The notes under the pieces: generated by a model
Database searches by the model: none
The model's input: the letters and a program-made list of their open reading frames with translations, nothing else
Told to the model about the DNA's origin: nothing
Shown: positions 36,121 through 46,399 of the stretch, piece after piece
How positions within the stretch are numbered: position 1 is the first letter of the stretch
Layout: each line of letters starts with the position of its first letter
Source: Streptomyces zagrosensis
GTDB lineage: Bacteria > Actinomycetota > Actinomycetes > Streptomycetales > Streptomycetaceae
Reading direction: 5' to 3'
DNA length: 64,000 bases
Assembly: GCF_014203645.1 (NCBI RefSeq)
Contig: NZ_JACHJL010000001.1
Span: 558,001-622,000 of the forward strand
Made by a program: the position numbers and the translations under genes

Positions 36121-37755
36121 TCAGCGCACCGGCTGGTCGGCCCGCTCCAGGCGTTGGGTGCCCGACTGGGTTCGGTAGGAGCGAGCCCAGGAAGTGGTGG
36201 CGTTCGGGTCGGTCTTGTCGGAGATGGTGAAGTAGTCCATCTGCGTGCGCTCCGCCGTCACATCGACCACGCCGTAGCCGTGTGAGTCCATGTCCAGCCA
36301 CTTCACATGCCGGTTGGCGGCCTTGATCGCGGTGACCCCGGCGAGCGAGAGGGTGTGTGGGGCGACGTGCAGTAGATCATCGACATTGTCCGAGGTGACC
36401 GACGTGACCACGAACTCGGTGGCCACGGAGGGCGAGAGCGGGTACGTCGCGGCCTTCGCCGGCACGTCGTTGGCCCAGGCCATATGGATGTCGCCGGTGA
36501 GGAAGACCGTGTTGTCGATGCTCCGCTCGCGTAGGTGGCCCAGCAACTCGCGGCGGTCGTCGGTGTAGCCGTCCCACTGGTCCACGATGGGCGCGATCCC
36601 CTCGTTCGGCAGCCCCACCAACTCGGCCAGCGGCTTCAGCAGTTGGGCAGGGAGCGCGCCGAAGGCGAACGGGGAGATCATCACCGAGGTGCCGACGAGC
36701 TTCCAGCGCGCGCTGGAGGTCGCGAGCCCGGCCTTGAGCCAGTCGAGTTGGGCTCGTCCGGTGATCGTGCGATCCGGGTCGTCCACGCTCCCGCTGCCCG
36801 CCGTCACCTGCTGGGAGCGGAACGAGCGCAGGTCGAGCAGGTGCAACTCGGCCAGTGAGCCGAAGTGCAGCCTGCGGTAGGTGGTGCCCGCCGTGCTCGG
36901 CCGTACCGGCATCCACTCGAAGTACGCCTGCTTTGCCGCCGCCACCCGGGCCGCCCACTCACCCTCGGTGCCCGGGGTGTGGTTCTCCGCGCCCCCCGAC
37001 CAGGCGTCGTTGGCGAACTCGTGGTCGTCCCAGATGGCGATCACCGGATGCGCCGCGTGCAGGGCCCGTAGATCGGCGTCGGTGTGGTGGTTGCCGTGCC
37101 GAACGCGGTAGTCGGCGAGGGTGACGATCTCACGGGCGGGGGAGTGCCGGCGCACGCCGTACTTCGCCGCCGGGTAGGTGCCCGCGGGGTACTCGTAGAG
37201 GTAATCGCCCAGGTGCAGCACCGCGTCCACGTCCCTGCGGGCCGCCAGATGCCGGTACGCGGAGAAGAACCCGGCCTCCCAGTTCGCGCACGAGACCACG
37301 CCGAAGCGCACATTGCCGTCCGAGGTGTTGTGCGCCGGGGCGGTCCGGGTGCGGCCCACGGGGGAGACGGCGTCGCCCGCCGCGAAGCGGTAGGAGTACG
37401 CGGTGCCGGGCCGCAGCCCGCGCACATCGGCCTTGACGGTGTGGTCGGCGTCCACGGTGGCCTTCACCCTGCCGTGCGCGACGACGGTGGCGAAGTCCTC
37501 CGCCTCGGACACCTCCCAGGTGACCTCGACGGCCGGCCCGCGCCCGGACCCCGGCACGGCGTCCGGGCTCGGGGTGACTCGCGTCCACAGCAGCACGCCG
37601 TCGGGCAGCGGGTCACCGGAGGCCACGCCGTGCAGGAAAGCGGGGCCATCGGTCGCGGCGTGCGCGAGGGAGAGGCCGGCCAGGGGCAGCAGGGCCGCTG
37701 AGGCCGCGACGGCCGTAACGGCGGAGCGGCGAGATATGGCGTCTTGAGAGGTCAC
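36121..37755 (-). CDS. phoD: PhoD-family alkaline phosphatase/phosphodiesterase, secreted by Tat
   Basis: A 544-residue exported metallophosphoesterase that scavenges phosphate. The signal peptide carries twin arginines ([18 protein letters not shown]) and ends near AHA. A fibronectin-like N-terminal PhoD_N domain is followed by the catalytic domain with metal-site motifs [19 protein letters not shown] and LTGDIHMAW. The GTG start follows TATGGT by eight bases, suggesting a leaderless transcript. No clear tandem GTTCACC PHO box was found; a single GTTCACG lies at about 37871. Confidence 0.93.
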   Translation of the reverse strand: MTSQDAISRRSAVTAVAASAALLPLAGLSLAHAATDGPAFLHGVASGDPLPDGVLLWTRVTPSPDAVPGSGRGPAVEVTWEVSEAEDFATVVAHGRVKATVDADHTVKADVRGLRPGTAYSYRFAAGDAVSPVGRTRTAPAHNTSDGNVRFGVVSCANWEAGFFSAYRHLAARRDVDAVLHLGDYLYEYPAGTYPAAKYGVRRHSPAREIVTLADYRVRHGNHHTDADLRALHAAHPVIAIWDDHEFANDAWSGGAENHTPGTEGEWAARVAAAKQAYFEWMPVRPSTAGTTYRRLHFGSLAELHLLDLRSFRSQQVTAGSGSVDDPDRTITGRAQLDWLKAGLATSSARWKLVGTSVMISPFAFGALPAQLLKPLAELVGLPNEGIAPIVDQWDGYTDDRRELLGHLRERSIDNTVFLTGDIHMAWANDVPAKAATYPLSPSVATEFVVTSVTSDNVDDLLHVAPHTLSLAGVTAIKAANRHVKWLDMDSHGYGVVDVTAERTQMDYFTISDKTDPNATTSWARSYRTQSGTQRLERADQPVR

Positions 37756-38060
37756 GGCCGATGACCATACTGGCCGGTAGGCGTCAGTGGCAGGCTTGCG
37801 ACGAGATGTGGCGTGCTCGACACCTGCTGGTCACGCCAGCGATGCGCAGGGCCCGGAGCCGGACGGCCCCCGTTCACGAGCGGTATGCGCCCATCGAGGC
37901 ACCAGCACGCGGCCGGCGTCGAGACGAAGTCCCGTGCTGGCACTGCCTATGCGGACTGAACTGTGCAACCGTCGTTTCGCGGCAGCGCTCCGTACGGGCG
38001 GCTTGTTCGGGGCAACGTTTAGGGCAGCGTTCCGTGCGGGCGGCTTGGGCGACGGAGCCC
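37756..38060. other. Gap upstream of phoD with a 42-bp imperfect tandem repeat
   Basis: No gene is supported. It contains the phoD promoter end and two 25-base near-identical copies, 37981-38005 and 38023-38047, both starting GGCAGCG and ending GGGCGGCTTG, with two mismatches and a 42-base period. They may be remnants of a local duplication. Confidence 0.55.
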
Positions 38061-38093
38061 GGCGTGGGTGGGCGGCAGCGGCCCACCCACGCC
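38061..38093 (-). terminator. Perfect 13-bp hairpin after the first DsbA-like gene
   Basis: GGCGTGGGTGGGC (38061-38073) and GCCCACCCACGCC (38081-38093) are exact complements with a 7-base loop. It lies nine bases downstream of the stop of the minus-strand gene ending at 38102. Confidence 0.85.
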
Positions 38094-38101
38094 CCGCACC
38101 C

Positions 38102-38941
38102 TTACTTCTTGGGGAACTTCTCGTCCATGACCTTGATGTAGTCCTCGGGGGCCATGGGCGTGTCCTTGCCGTTCACGGTGACCTTCTCGCCGTTGTGCAT
38201 GAGCGCGGGCGTGCCCTGAATGTTGTTCTTCTTGAAGAGCTTGCCCATTTCCAGCGCCCACTTGTCGTAAGTACCGTCCTTCACGGCCTTTTCGAACTTC
38301 TGGTTGCCCTTGAGCGCGGGAACCTGCTTGGCGATCTCCAACAGCTTCTTGTCGTTGGAGTACTGGTCGTCGCGCTCTTCCGGGTGGTTGTCCTTGGTGA
38401 AGAGCGCCGTCTTGTAGTCCAGGAAGGCCTGCGGGCTGACGTTCAGCGCGGCGCCGAGCGCACTGACGGCGTTCTTCGACCCGCTGCCTCCGGCAATGTC
38501 GTCAATGAAGTTGACCAGGACGAACCGCACCTTATAGCGGGCGTCCTTGGTGTCCTGGTCCACCTGCTTGCCGTTGAGCTGCTCGAAAGTCGCACACGCG
38601 GGGCACCGCGGGTCCTCGTAGAGGTCGATGGTCTCCTTGGCCTTCTCGTCGCCGATGACGATCGCCGTGCCCTTGTCACCGGTCGTGTTGGCCGGCTGCG
38701 CATACGTCTTCTTCGCGGCGGCGGAACGCCATTCCGGACCGCTCATCTCGCTGTTCTCGCTGCCGCCGCCCATGTTGGCGACCGCCACGCCGATGCCGCC
38801 CGCCACGGCGAGGACCGCGACGATGGAGCCACCGACGACGAGCTGCCGACGCACCTTCTCCTTCTTCGCCTGCTTCTCCCGCTCGGCGCGCAGCCGCTCT
38901 CGGGCCGCCTGCTTGTTCTGCTGGTTGTTTCGATTGCTCAT
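38102..38941 (-). CDS. Membrane-anchored DsbA-like thiol-disulfide oxidoreductase (CPAC)
   Basis: A 279-residue protein: cytoplasmic Lys/Arg/Gln-rich N-terminus, one membrane helix (about 36-56, VVGGSIVAVLAVAGGIGVAV), then an extracytoplasmic thioredoxin fold with the active site C-P-A-C in YEDPRCPACATFEQ and the cis-Pro loop QGTPALMHNG. It should oxidise or reduce secreted proteins. ATG 38941 was chosen since CGGAGAACACAG precedes it. It is closely related to the gene at 39991-41082, with a small membrane protein gene between. Confidence 0.9.
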   Translation of the reverse strand: MSNRNNQQNKQAARERLRAEREKQAKKEKVRRQLVVGGSIVAVLAVAGGIGVAVANMGGGSENSEMSGPEWRSAAAKKTYAQPANTTGDKGTAIVIGDEKAKETIDLYEDPRCPACATFEQLNGKQVDQDTKDARYKVRFVLVNFIDDIAGGSGSKNAVSALGAALNVSPQAFLDYKTALFTKDNHPEERDDQYSNDKKLLEIAKQVPALKGNQKFEKAVKDGTYDKWALEMGKLFKKNNIQGTPALMHNGEKVTVNGKDTPMAPEDYIKVMDEKFPKK

Positions 38942-39085
38942 GACTGTGTTCTCCGTCGTCGTATGTCTGAAGTCGGCTGCGGCGACTGGCGGTGATCGCC
39001 AATGCGCCGGTGCGCGCAGTGCCGTAGGTCCGCGAGATGGCGGCGGCACGCGGCGCGGTGCCCGGGGCGCCTAGGGGCGCTGTGC

Positions 39086-39772
39086 TTAGGCCAGGGCCCA
39101 GACGGGCGGCGGGCCGCGTCTGACGACGGAGTGCAGGAGGAGCGGCAGGCTGCGCGCGGTCAGCGGACGGCACGCGGGGCGGGTGGCCGAGCGGGGCAGC
39201 CGGTCGGTGACGACGGCGGCGAACGCCACCAGGAGCGGGCGGAACGCGAAGGAGGTGAGGGCCCGTACCACTTGGCTCAGCGCGGCCTCACCCCGGCGCA
39301 GCCAGGCGGCGGCGATCAGACCAACCGCCACATGGGCGGTGAGGAGCAGCCAGGGCGCCACCGAATGAGCGCTTGCCGAGGCCGTGACGGCGGCGCTACC
39401 GCCATCGGCGGTCAGTTGGGCCAGCGGGGAGCCGACATCGCCGCCGTGGCACAGCAGATCTACGCCCATCGTGCGCAGCGGACCTGCGACGGGCCCGCCC
39501 GCCTGCCCGTAACAGGCGTGTTGACCGGCGGTAAAAACGGTGTCAGCGGCCAGTTCAAGCGGAATCAGCAGGGCGGCGATCGCACCGTAACTGCGCTCAC
39601 GGCCCGCCAGCGCGTAAGCGATGCCGAAGACGACACCGCACAGCAGCACGATGATCGGCAACGGGAGCGGGGCTCGGGAGAGCAGCACATGGGAAGCAGC
39701 GGACAGCGTCACGCACAGCGCTGTGAACAGCGCTGCGCGCACCGCTCGCAACCGTGCCGCCGATATGTCCAT
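39086..39772 (-). CDS. Integral membrane protein of unknown function
   Basis: A 228-residue protein with about five hydrophobic segments (for example residues 14-34, 39-60 and 145-165) and an Arg-rich C-terminus. I do not recognise a family motif. The frame is open to 39814, but ATG 39772 (MDISAARL) fits better. The segment before it is AT-rich, a likely promoter. It sits between two DsbA-like genes on the same strand; partnership with them in disulfide chemistry is possible but it shows no DsbB/VKOR cysteine pattern. Confidence 0.75.
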   Translation of the reverse strand: MDISAARLRAVRAALFTALCVTLSAASHVLLSRAPLPLPIIVLLCGVVFGIAYALAGRERSYGAIAALLIPLELAADTVFTAGQHACYGQAGGPVAGPLRTMGVDLLCHGGDVGSPLAQLTADGGSAAVTASASAHSVAPWLLLTAHVAVGLIAAAWLRRGEAALSQVVRALTSFAFRPLLVAFAAVVTDRLPRSATRPACRPLTARSLPLLLHSVVRRGPPPVWALA

Positions 39773-39928
39773 CGCCCGAGAGTGTGCCACGGGCGCGGAT
39801 AAGTGGCGTGTCAAGATTCGGCATCGCCGTGCAGGTCGCGGCGACAGGGCCGCTCAGCCGCGCCGGTGTGGCGTATTTCACATTACTTTTTCGGAATTGA
39901 TCATACGGTGTCGTGGCGGGAGCGGGCG

Positions 39929-39946
39929 GCGGGCGTTTCAGCCCGC
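39929..39946 (-). terminator. Hairpin after the second DsbA-like gene
   Basis: GCGGGC (39929-39934) and GCCCGC (39941-39946) pair around GTTTCA; a longer imperfect stem can form with the flanking GC-rich bases. It lies about 45 bases downstream of the stop at 39991 on the minus strand. Confidence 0.6.
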
Positions 39947-39990
39947 GCCCGCCGCGCGCCTGGCCGCATCGCGAGCGGTGGCCGCGAAAC

Positions 39991-41082
39991 CTAGATGCGC
40001 CCGTCCACCGCTGCGGTGAACTCCTCGGCGGTCATCGGAGCACCCATGCCGTTCGCGGTCAGCTTCTGGCCGTTCAGTTCGACGGTCGGTGTGCTCTGCA
40101 CCGCGCTGGCGGTGAACGCCGCGGACATCTTCAGCGCCCAGGCATCGAAGGTCCCGGCGCGCACATGGGCCTGAAACTTGGTGTTGGTCTTGAGCTCGGG
40201 GACCTGGTCGGCGACCTTCAACAGGTGGGAGTCCTGCGCGAAGGCGTCCGTGCCCTCCTCGGGGTGGTTGCCCTGGGCGTAGAGGGCCTTCTTGTAGTGG
40301 AGGAACGCCTCGGGACTGACGTCTAGGGCCGCCCCCAGGGCGCTGAGGGCGTTCTTGGAGCCGTTGCCGCCCATGGAGCCGTCCAGGAACGTGGCCATGT
40401 GGAAGGACGCCTTGTACTTGCCGGCCTTGACGTCCTTGATGATGGTCTCGCCGACGTTCTGCTCGAAGTGCGCGCACGGCGGGCAGCGCAGGTCCTCGTA
40501 GACGTCCAGGGTCGCCGAGGCATCGGATGGGCCGATGATGACCGTGGTGCCGTCCACGCCCGTGCTGTTCGCGGGCTTGACGAGCTTTCCGGGCGGCTCC
40601 TGAGCGCCACCGCTCGGGCCTCCCGTATCACCGCCGGTGCCGCCCGAAGTGCTGGCGTCGTCGCCGTCGTTGCCGCCCGTGAGCGCCGGCTTTCCGGCGG
40701 TTGCTGTGTCGTCATTCGCGCTGCTGCCGCTGTTTGCGTCATCGTTGCCCAGCACAAGGAACGCGGTGGCCGCCAGCGCGATCGCGGCGATCGACGCGAC
40801 GACGGCCATGGTCGTGCGGCGCGTCGAGCCGCCCTTGCGCGGTGCGGGCACCCCGGGCTGACCCCACTGCGGGTCGCCGGGCCCCTGCGGTTGCGGGTAC
40901 TGTCCCGGCTGTTGCGGGTACTGGCCTGGCTGCTGTGGGTACGGCCCCGGCTGCTGTTGCGGGTAGGGGCCTGGCTGCGCTGCCGCCGGCTGCTGAGCGG
41001 GCGGAGGAGGCGGGAACGGCGGGCTGGGAGGCGGTCCTTGTGGGTTCTGCTCTTCCCCGGGCTGCTGCTGACCTGGCTGCAT
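39991..41082 (-). CDS. Membrane-anchored DsbA-like protein with Pro/Gln-rich N-terminus (CPPC)
   Basis: A 363-residue paralogue of the neighbour at 38102. A cytoplasmic N-terminus of ~85 residues has repeated PYPQQPGQ units, then one membrane helix (about 92-111), a Gly/Thr/Asp-rich linker, and a thioredoxin fold with active site C-P-P-C in YEDLRCPPCAHFEQ. VQSTPTVELNGQK carries the cis-Pro. ATG 41082 was chosen; TTG 41091 is in frame. TATGGT eight bases upstream suggests a leaderless transcript. Repeat tails of this type often differ between strains. Confidence 0.88.
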   Translation of the reverse strand: MQPGQQQPGEEQNPQGPPPSPPFPPPPPAQQPAAAQPGPYPQQQPGPYPQQPGQYPQQPGQYPQPQGPGDPQWGQPGVPAPRKGGSTRRTTMAVVASIAAIALAATAFLVLGNDDANSGSSANDDTATAGKPALTGGNDGDDASTSGGTGGDTGGPSGGAQEPPGKLVKPANSTGVDGTTVIIGPSDASATLDVYEDLRCPPCAHFEQNVGETIIKDVKAGKYKASFHMATFLDGSMGGNGSKNALSALGAALDVSPEAFLHYKKALYAQGNHPEEGTDAFAQDSHLLKVADQVPELKTNTKFQAHVRAGTFDAWALKMSAAFTASAVQSTPTVELNGQKLTANGMGAPMTAEEFTAAVDGRI

Positions 41083-41157
41083 GGCGAGCAACCATAGCGG
41101 GGTCGGACACGGGTTCGGCCCTCACCGGCGCGTTGCCGCAGCGCCCGCCCAACGCCT

Positions 41158-41335
41158 ACCACCGCCTTCGTGCAAGGTGGTCTAGGCCTACCCCCATGGA
41201 TCGGCTCACGCCCAACCCTCCATGGGCCCGCTCGCGCCCCCTGGGGACCGGCTCGTACCTCCATGGGGCCGTTCGCGCTTCCCGTACGGGGCAGCGCAGC
41301 CAGCAGCGCGAGCCGACCGTTGGCTGCCCCGCGGG
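41158..41335. other. Gap between the second DsbA-like gene and the DUF2252 gene
   Basis: No gene is seen. ACCACC/GGTGGT (about 41158-41181) and CGGGGCAGC/GCTGCCCCG (about 41296-41335) can form hairpins; the second lies just downstream of the DUF2252 stop on the minus strand and may terminate it. Confidence 0.4.
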
Positions 41336-41341
41336 GCTGGG

Positions 41342-42667
41342 TCACAGACCCGGGATGGCTCCGTTGCGGAAGAGGTCCACGAAGATCTGGTGATCCGCCC
41401 GGGCCCGCGCGCCGTAGGAGTGCGCGAAGTCCACCAGCAGGTCGGCGAAACCGTCCTCATCGGCGGCGATCGCCGCGTCGATGGCGCGCTCGGTGGAGAA
41501 CGGCACCAGCGAATGGCCGCTCTCGTCGTCGGCCGCCGCGTGCATCGTGGCGGTGGCGCGGCCTAGGTCGGCGACGACCTGGGTGATCTCATCGAGGTCG
41601 TCGATGTCCGACCAGTCCAGGTCAACGGCGTACGGCGACACCTCGGCCACGAGCTGGCCCGAACCGTCCAACTCGGTCCAGCCCAGCCACGGATCGGCGT
41701 GCGCCTGAAGGGCGCGCTGCGAGATGACCGTGCGGTGTCCCTCGTGCTGGAAGTAGCTGCGGACCCGCTCGTCGGTGATGTGCGAGGCGACGGAGGGGGT
41801 CTGCGCCTGCTTCATGTAGATCACCACGTCGTTCTCCAGGGCGTCGCTGTTGCCCTCCAGGAGAATGTTGTACGAGGGCAGGCCCGCGCTGCCGATGCCG
41901 ATCCCGCGGCGGCCCACGACGTCCTTGACCCGGTAGGAGTCGGGCCGGTCCAAGCTGGACTCCGGCAGCGTCTCCAGATAGCCGTCGAACGCCGCCAGGA
42001 CCTTGTACCGGGTGGCCGCGTCCAGCTCGATGGAGCCGCCGCCCGCGGCGAACCGGCGCTCGAAGTCGCGGATCTCGGTCATCGACTCAAGCAGCCCGAA
42101 TCGGGTGAGTGAGCGGGCGTCGCGCAGCGCGTCGAGCAGCGGCCCGTCCGCGGTGTCCAACGTGAACGGTGGCACCTCGTCGTCCTTGGCACCGGAGGCG
42201 AGGGCCGAAATCCGCTCCCGGTAGGCGCGTGCGTACGCGCGCACCAGCGCCGTGATCGTCTCGTCGCTGAGTGCCTTGGTGTAGCCGATCAACGCCACGG
42301 AGGCCGCGAAGCGCTTGAGGTCCCAGGTGAAGGGGCCCACGTACGCTTCGTCGAAGTCGTTGACGTTGAAGATGAGCCGACCGTTGGCATCCATGTACGT
42401 GCCGAAGTTCTCGGCGTGCAGATCGCCGTGCATCCACACCCGGCTGGTGCGCTCGTCCAGATACGGACCGCCGTCCCGCTCGTCCTCAAGATCGCCGTAG
42501 AACAGGCAGGCCGTGCCCCGGTAGAAGGCGAACGCGGAGGCGGCCATCTTCCGGAACTTGACCCGGAAGGCCGCTGGATCGGCGGCGAGCAGCTCGCCGA
42601 AGGCGGTGTCGAAGACGGCGAGAATCCGCTCGCCACGCTGTGCGGCCTGGCCGTGCTCGGTCGCCAT
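41342..42667 (-). CDS. DUF2252 domain protein
   Basis: A 441-residue cytosolic protein. The family motif with an apparent kinase-like pattern is present: VWMHGDLHAENFGTYMD (compare HGDxHxxN of aminoglycoside phosphotransferase-like kinases) and FNVNDFDEAYVGPFTWDLKR, where Asp could bind metal. Function of DUF2252 proteins is not established; the motifs suggest a protein-kinase-like fold by inference. AGGAGGACC lies upstream of ATG 42667, so the longer frame to 42727 is not used. It is divergent from dnaE. Confidence 0.88.
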   Translation of the reverse strand: MATEHGQAAQRGERILAVFDTAFGELLAADPAAFRVKFRKMAASAFAFYRGTACLFYGDLEDERDGGPYLDERTSRVWMHGDLHAENFGTYMDANGRLIFNVNDFDEAYVGPFTWDLKRFAASVALIGYTKALSDETITALVRAYARAYRERISALASGAKDDEVPPFTLDTADGPLLDALRDARSLTRFGLLESMTEIRDFERRFAAGGGSIELDAATRYKVLAAFDGYLETLPESSLDRPDSYRVKDVVGRRGIGIGSAGLPSYNILLEGNSDALENDVVIYMKQAQTPSVASHITDERVRSYFQHEGHRTVISQRALQAHADPWLGWTELDGSGQLVAEVSPYAVDLDWSDIDDLDEITQVVADLGRATATMHAAADDESGHSLVPFSTERAIDAAIAADEDGFADLLVDFAHSYGARARADHQIFVDLFRNGAIPGL

Positions 42668-42856
42668 CGCTTGGTCCTCCTGGGGTGCGTCGCATGGAAC
42701 TGCTGTTCCGCCGGTACCAACGCGCAAGGCTATCCGCGAGTGCCCGCATGGTGTCGGTCGCTCGACGTAGACTTCAGAGCCATCTTTCCCTCCTGACTCA
42801 CCCTGCGGGGAGGAGGGGAACAGCCGTCACCCACTGTTCGCCGGAGGTCTTCCACC

Positions 42857-45800
42857 GTGGCCAAACCGCCCTTTACGCATCTGCATGTGCACACTCAGTA
42901 TTCGCTGCTCGATGGTGCGGCGCGACTGAAGGACATGTTCGATGCGTGCAAGCAGATGGGCATGTCGCATATCGCGATGACCGACCACGGGAACCTGCAT
43001 GGTGCCTACGACTTCTACCAGCAGGCGACCAAGGCAGGCATTACGCCCATCATCGGGATCGAGGCGTATGTGGCGCCCGAGTCGCGGCGAAACAAGCGGC
43101 GTATTCAATGGGGTCAGCCGCATCAAAAGCGCGACGATGTGTCGGGTTCGGGTGGCTATACGCATAAGACGATCTGGGCGGCCAGCCAGACGGGGCTGCA
43201 CAACCTTTTCCGGTTGTCGTCGGATGCGTACAAGGAGGGGTGGTTGACGAAGTGGCCCCGGATGGACAAGGAAGTGATCGCCCAGCATGCGGAGGGTTTG
43301 ATCGCCTCCACCGGGTGCCCGTCGGGTGAGGTGCAGACACGGCTGCGGCTCGGGCATGCGGATGAGGCGTTGAAGGCGGCGGCCGAGTATCAGGACATCT
43401 TCGGGAAGGGCCGGTACTTCCTGGAGTTGATGGACCATGGCCTGGATATCGAAAAGCGGGTGCGGGACGGCCTGCTTGAGATCGGGAAGAAGCTGGGTAT
43501 CCCGCCGCTGGTGACCAATGACTCGCATTACACGTATGCGCATGAGGCAGCCGCCCACGATGCGTTGTTGTGTATTCAGACGGGGAAGAACATCTCGGAC
43601 CCGGACCGGTTCCGGTTCGATGGGACGGGTTATTACCTCAAGTCCACGGATGAGATGTATGCGGTGGACTCATCCGACGCATGGCAGGAGGGGTGCGCCA
43701 ACACGCTGTTGGTGGCCGAACAGGTCGATACGACAGGCTGGTTCAAAAAGCGTGACCTGATGCCCCGCTTCGATGTGCCCGATGGTTACACCGAAGTCTC
43801 CTGGTTCCAGGAGGAAGTCAAGCGAGGCATGGCCCGGCGCTATCCGGCAGGAGTTCCCGAGGATCGGCAAAAGCTGGTCGAGTACGAGATGGGCGTCATC
43901 ATTCAGATGGGGTTCCCGGGGTACTTCTTGGTGGTTGCCGACTTCATCATGTGGGCGAAGAACAACGGGATCGCGGTGGGCCCCGGGCGCGGTTCGGCGG
44001 CCGGTTCGATCGTGTCGTACGCGCTGGGGATCACCGACCTCGACCCGATCGAGCACGGGCTGATCTTCGAGCGGTTCCTCAACCCCGAGCGGGTGTCGAT
44101 GCCCGATGTCGATATCGACTTCGACGAGCGTCGGCGCGCCGAGGTGATTCGGTATGTGACCGAGAAGTACGGGGCCGACAAGGTCGCGATGATCGGTACG
44201 TACGGCACGATCAAGGCGAAGAACGCCATCAAGGACTCGTCCCGGGTGCTCGGCTATCCGTACGCGATGGGCGACCGCATCACCAAGGCCATGCCGGCCG
44301 ATGTACTCGGAAAGGGCATCAATCTCGCCGGCATCACCGACCCCTCCCACCCGCGCTACAGCGAGGCGGGCGAGGTGCGGGCGATGTATGAGAACGAGCC
44401 GGACGTGAAGAAGGTGATCGACACGGCAAAGGGTGTCGAGGGCCTGGTGCGGCAGATGGGTGTGCACGCGGCCGGCGTGATCATGTCCAGTGAGACCATC
44501 ACCGACCACGTTCCGGTCTGGGTGCGGCACTCCGACGGCGTGACGATCACGCAGTGGGACTACCCCACCTGTGAAGACCTCGGCCTGCTGAAGATGGACT
44601 TCCTGGGCCTGCGCAACCTGACGATCATGGATGACGCGGTCAAGCTCATCAAGCGGAACAAGGGCATCGACATCGAGTTGCTCTCGCTTCCGCTCGATGA
44701 CCCGACGACCTACGAACTGCTGTGCCGAGGCGACACGTTGGGCGTCTTCCAGTTCGACGGCGGCCCGATGCGGTCCTTGCTGCGGCTGATGAAGCCCGAC
44801 AACTTCGAGGACATTTCCGCCGTCTCGGCCCTGTATCGGCCGGGCCCCATGGGCATGAACTCGCACACCAACTACGCGCTGCGCAAGAACGGCCAGCAGG
44901 AGATCACCCCGATTCACCCGGAGCTTGAGGAGCCTCTCAAGGAGGTCCTCGGCATCACCTACGGCCTCATCGTGTACCAGGAGCAGGTACAGAAGGCCGC
45001 GCAGGTGCTCGCCGGCTACTCGCTGGGACAGGCCGACCTGCTGCGGCGTGCCATGGGTAAGAAGAAGCAGGAAGTCCTCGACAAGGAATTCATTCCGTTC
45101 CGGTCGGGCTGCCGCGAGCGCGGCTATTCGGACGAGGCGGTCCAGGCCGTGTGGGACGTGCTGGTCCCCTTCGCCGGGTACGCGTTCAACAAGGCGCACT
45201 CATCGGCGTACGGCCTGGTCACGTACTGGACCGCTTACCTCAAGGCCAACTATCCGGCCGAATACATGTCCGCGCTGCTGACCTCGGTGCGCGACGACAA
45301 GGACAAGTCCGCGGTCTACCTCAACGAGTGCCGCCGCATGGGCATCAAGGTGCTGCCGCCGAACGTCAACGAGTCGGAGGCGAACTTCGCCGCGCAGGGT
45401 GACGACGTGATCCTCTTCGGCCTCACCGCCGTGCGCAACGTCGGCCAGAACGTTGTCGATTCGATCATTCGCAGCCGCAAGGCGAAGGGGAAGTTCGCGT
45501 CCTTCCCCGACTACCTTGACAAGGTCGAGGCGGTCTGCTGCAACAAGCGCACCACTGAATCGCTGATCAAGGCCGGCGCCTTCGACGAGATGGGCCACAC
45601 CCGCAAGGGCCTCACCGCGCACTACGAGGTCATGATCGACAACGTGGTTGCGGTGAAGCGCAAGGAGGCAGAGGGGCAGTTCGACCTCTTCGGCGGCATG
45701 GGGGATGACAGCGGCGACGACACGCCTGGCTTCGGACTCGACGTGGAGTTCTCCGACATCGAGTGGGACAAGTCGTATCTGCTCGCCCAAGAGCGGGAGA

Positions 45801-46399
45801 TGCTCGGTCTTTACGTCTCGGACCACCCGCTGTTCGGCATCGAGCATGTGCTCAATGACAAGGCCGACGCGGCGATCTCGCAGCTCACCGGCGGTGAGCA
45901 CGCGGACGGTGCGATCGTCACCATCGGCGGCATCATCTCCGGCCTCCAGCGCAAGATGACCAAGCAGGGCAACGCCTGGGCCATCGCCACCGTGGAGGAC
46001 CTCGCGGGCTCCATCGAGTGCATGTTCTTCCCCGCCACCTACCAACTCGTCTCCACCCAACTGATCGAGGACGTCGTCGTCTTCGTCAAGGGCCGGCTGG
46101 ACAAGCGTGAGGACGTGCCCCGGCTGGTCGCCATGGAGATGATGGTCCCCGATGTGTCTGAGGCGTCCGCCAATGCGCCGGTCACCATCACCATCCCCAC
46201 CGTGAAGGTCACTCCGCCGCTGGTGGAGAAGTTGGGCGAGGTGCTGACCCATCACCGCGGCTCCACCGAGGTGCGGATCAAGCTCCAGGGCGCGCGCAAG
46301 ACCACCGTGCTGCGGCTCGACCGGCACCGGGTCACCGCCGACCCGGCACTCTTCGGCGACTTGAAGGTGCTGCTCGGCCCGTCCTGCCTGGGCGCGTAA
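42857..46399 (+). CDS. dnaE: DNA polymerase III alpha subunit DnaE1
   Basis: An 1180-residue replicative polymerase. The N-terminal PHP domain starts FTHLHVHTQYSLLDGAARL; the catalytic Asp residues are in MPDVDIDFDERRR (Asp417, 419, 421 lie here); GPGRGSAAGSIVSY and YRPGPMGMNS are palm/finger motifs; a helix-hairpin-helix region and a C-terminal OB fold (about 990-1070, GAIVTIGGIISGLQRKMTKQ) follow. It synthesises the chromosome at the replication fork. GTG 42857 has GGAGG nine bases upstream. Confidence 0.98.
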   Translation: MAKPPFTHLHVHTQYSLLDGAARLKDMFDACKQMGMSHIAMTDHGNLHGAYDFYQQATKAGITPIIGIEAYVAPESRRNKRRIQWGQPHQKRDDVSGSGGYTHKTIWAASQTGLHNLFRLSSDAYKEGWLTKWPRMDKEVIAQHAEGLIASTGCPSGEVQTRLRLGHADEALKAAAEYQDIFGKGRYFLELMDHGLDIEKRVRDGLLEIGKKLGIPPLVTNDSHYTYAHEAAAHDALLCIQTGKNISDPDRFRFDGTGYYLKSTDEMYAVDSSDAWQEGCANTLLVAEQVDTTGWFKKRDLMPRFDVPDGYTEVSWFQEEVKRGMARRYPAGVPEDRQKLVEYEMGVIIQMGFPGYFLVVADFIMWAKNNGIAVGPGRGSAAGSIVSYALGITDLDPIEHGLIFERFLNPERVSMPDVDIDFDERRRAEVIRYVTEKYGADKVAMIGTYGTIKAKNAIKDSSRVLGYPYAMGDRITKAMPADVLGKGINLAGITDPSHPRYSEAGEVRAMYENEPDVKKVIDTAKGVEGLVRQMGVHAAGVIMSSETITDHVPVWVRHSDGVTITQWDYPTCEDLGLLKMDFLGLRNLTIMDDAVKLIKRNKGIDIELLSLPLDDPTTYELLCRGDTLGVFQFDGGPMRSLLRLMKPDNFEDISAVSALYRPGPMGMNSHTNYALRKNGQQEITPIHPELEEPLKEVLGITYGLIVYQEQVQKAAQVLAGYSLGQADLLRRAMGKKKQEVLDKEFIPFRSGCRERGYSDEAVQAVWDVLVPFAGYAFNKAHSSAYGLVTYWTAYLKANYPAEYMSALLTSVRDDKDKSAVYLNECRRMGIKVLPPNVNESEANFAAQGDDVILFGLTAVRNVGQNVVDSIIRSRKAKGKFASFPDYLDKVEAVCCNKRTTESLIKAGAFDEMGHTRKGLTAHYEVMIDNVVAVKRKEAEGQFDLFGGMGDDSGDDTPGFGLDVEFSDIEWDKSYLLAQEREMLGLYVSDHPLFGIEHVLNDKADAAISQLTGGEHADGAIVTIGGIISGLQRKMTKQGNAWAIATVEDLAGSIECMFFPATYQLVSTQLIEDVVVFVKGRLDKREDVPRLVAMEMMVPDVSEASANAPVTITIPTVKVTPPLVEKLGEVLTHHRGSTEVRIKLQGARKTTVLRLDRHRVTADPALFGDLKVLLGPSCLGA

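Noticed and set aside
37787..38995. 402-codon plus-strand frame over the first DsbA-like gene
   Set aside because: Antisense shadow. The minus strand has a CPAC thioredoxin fold, a membrane anchor, a ribosome site and a terminator.
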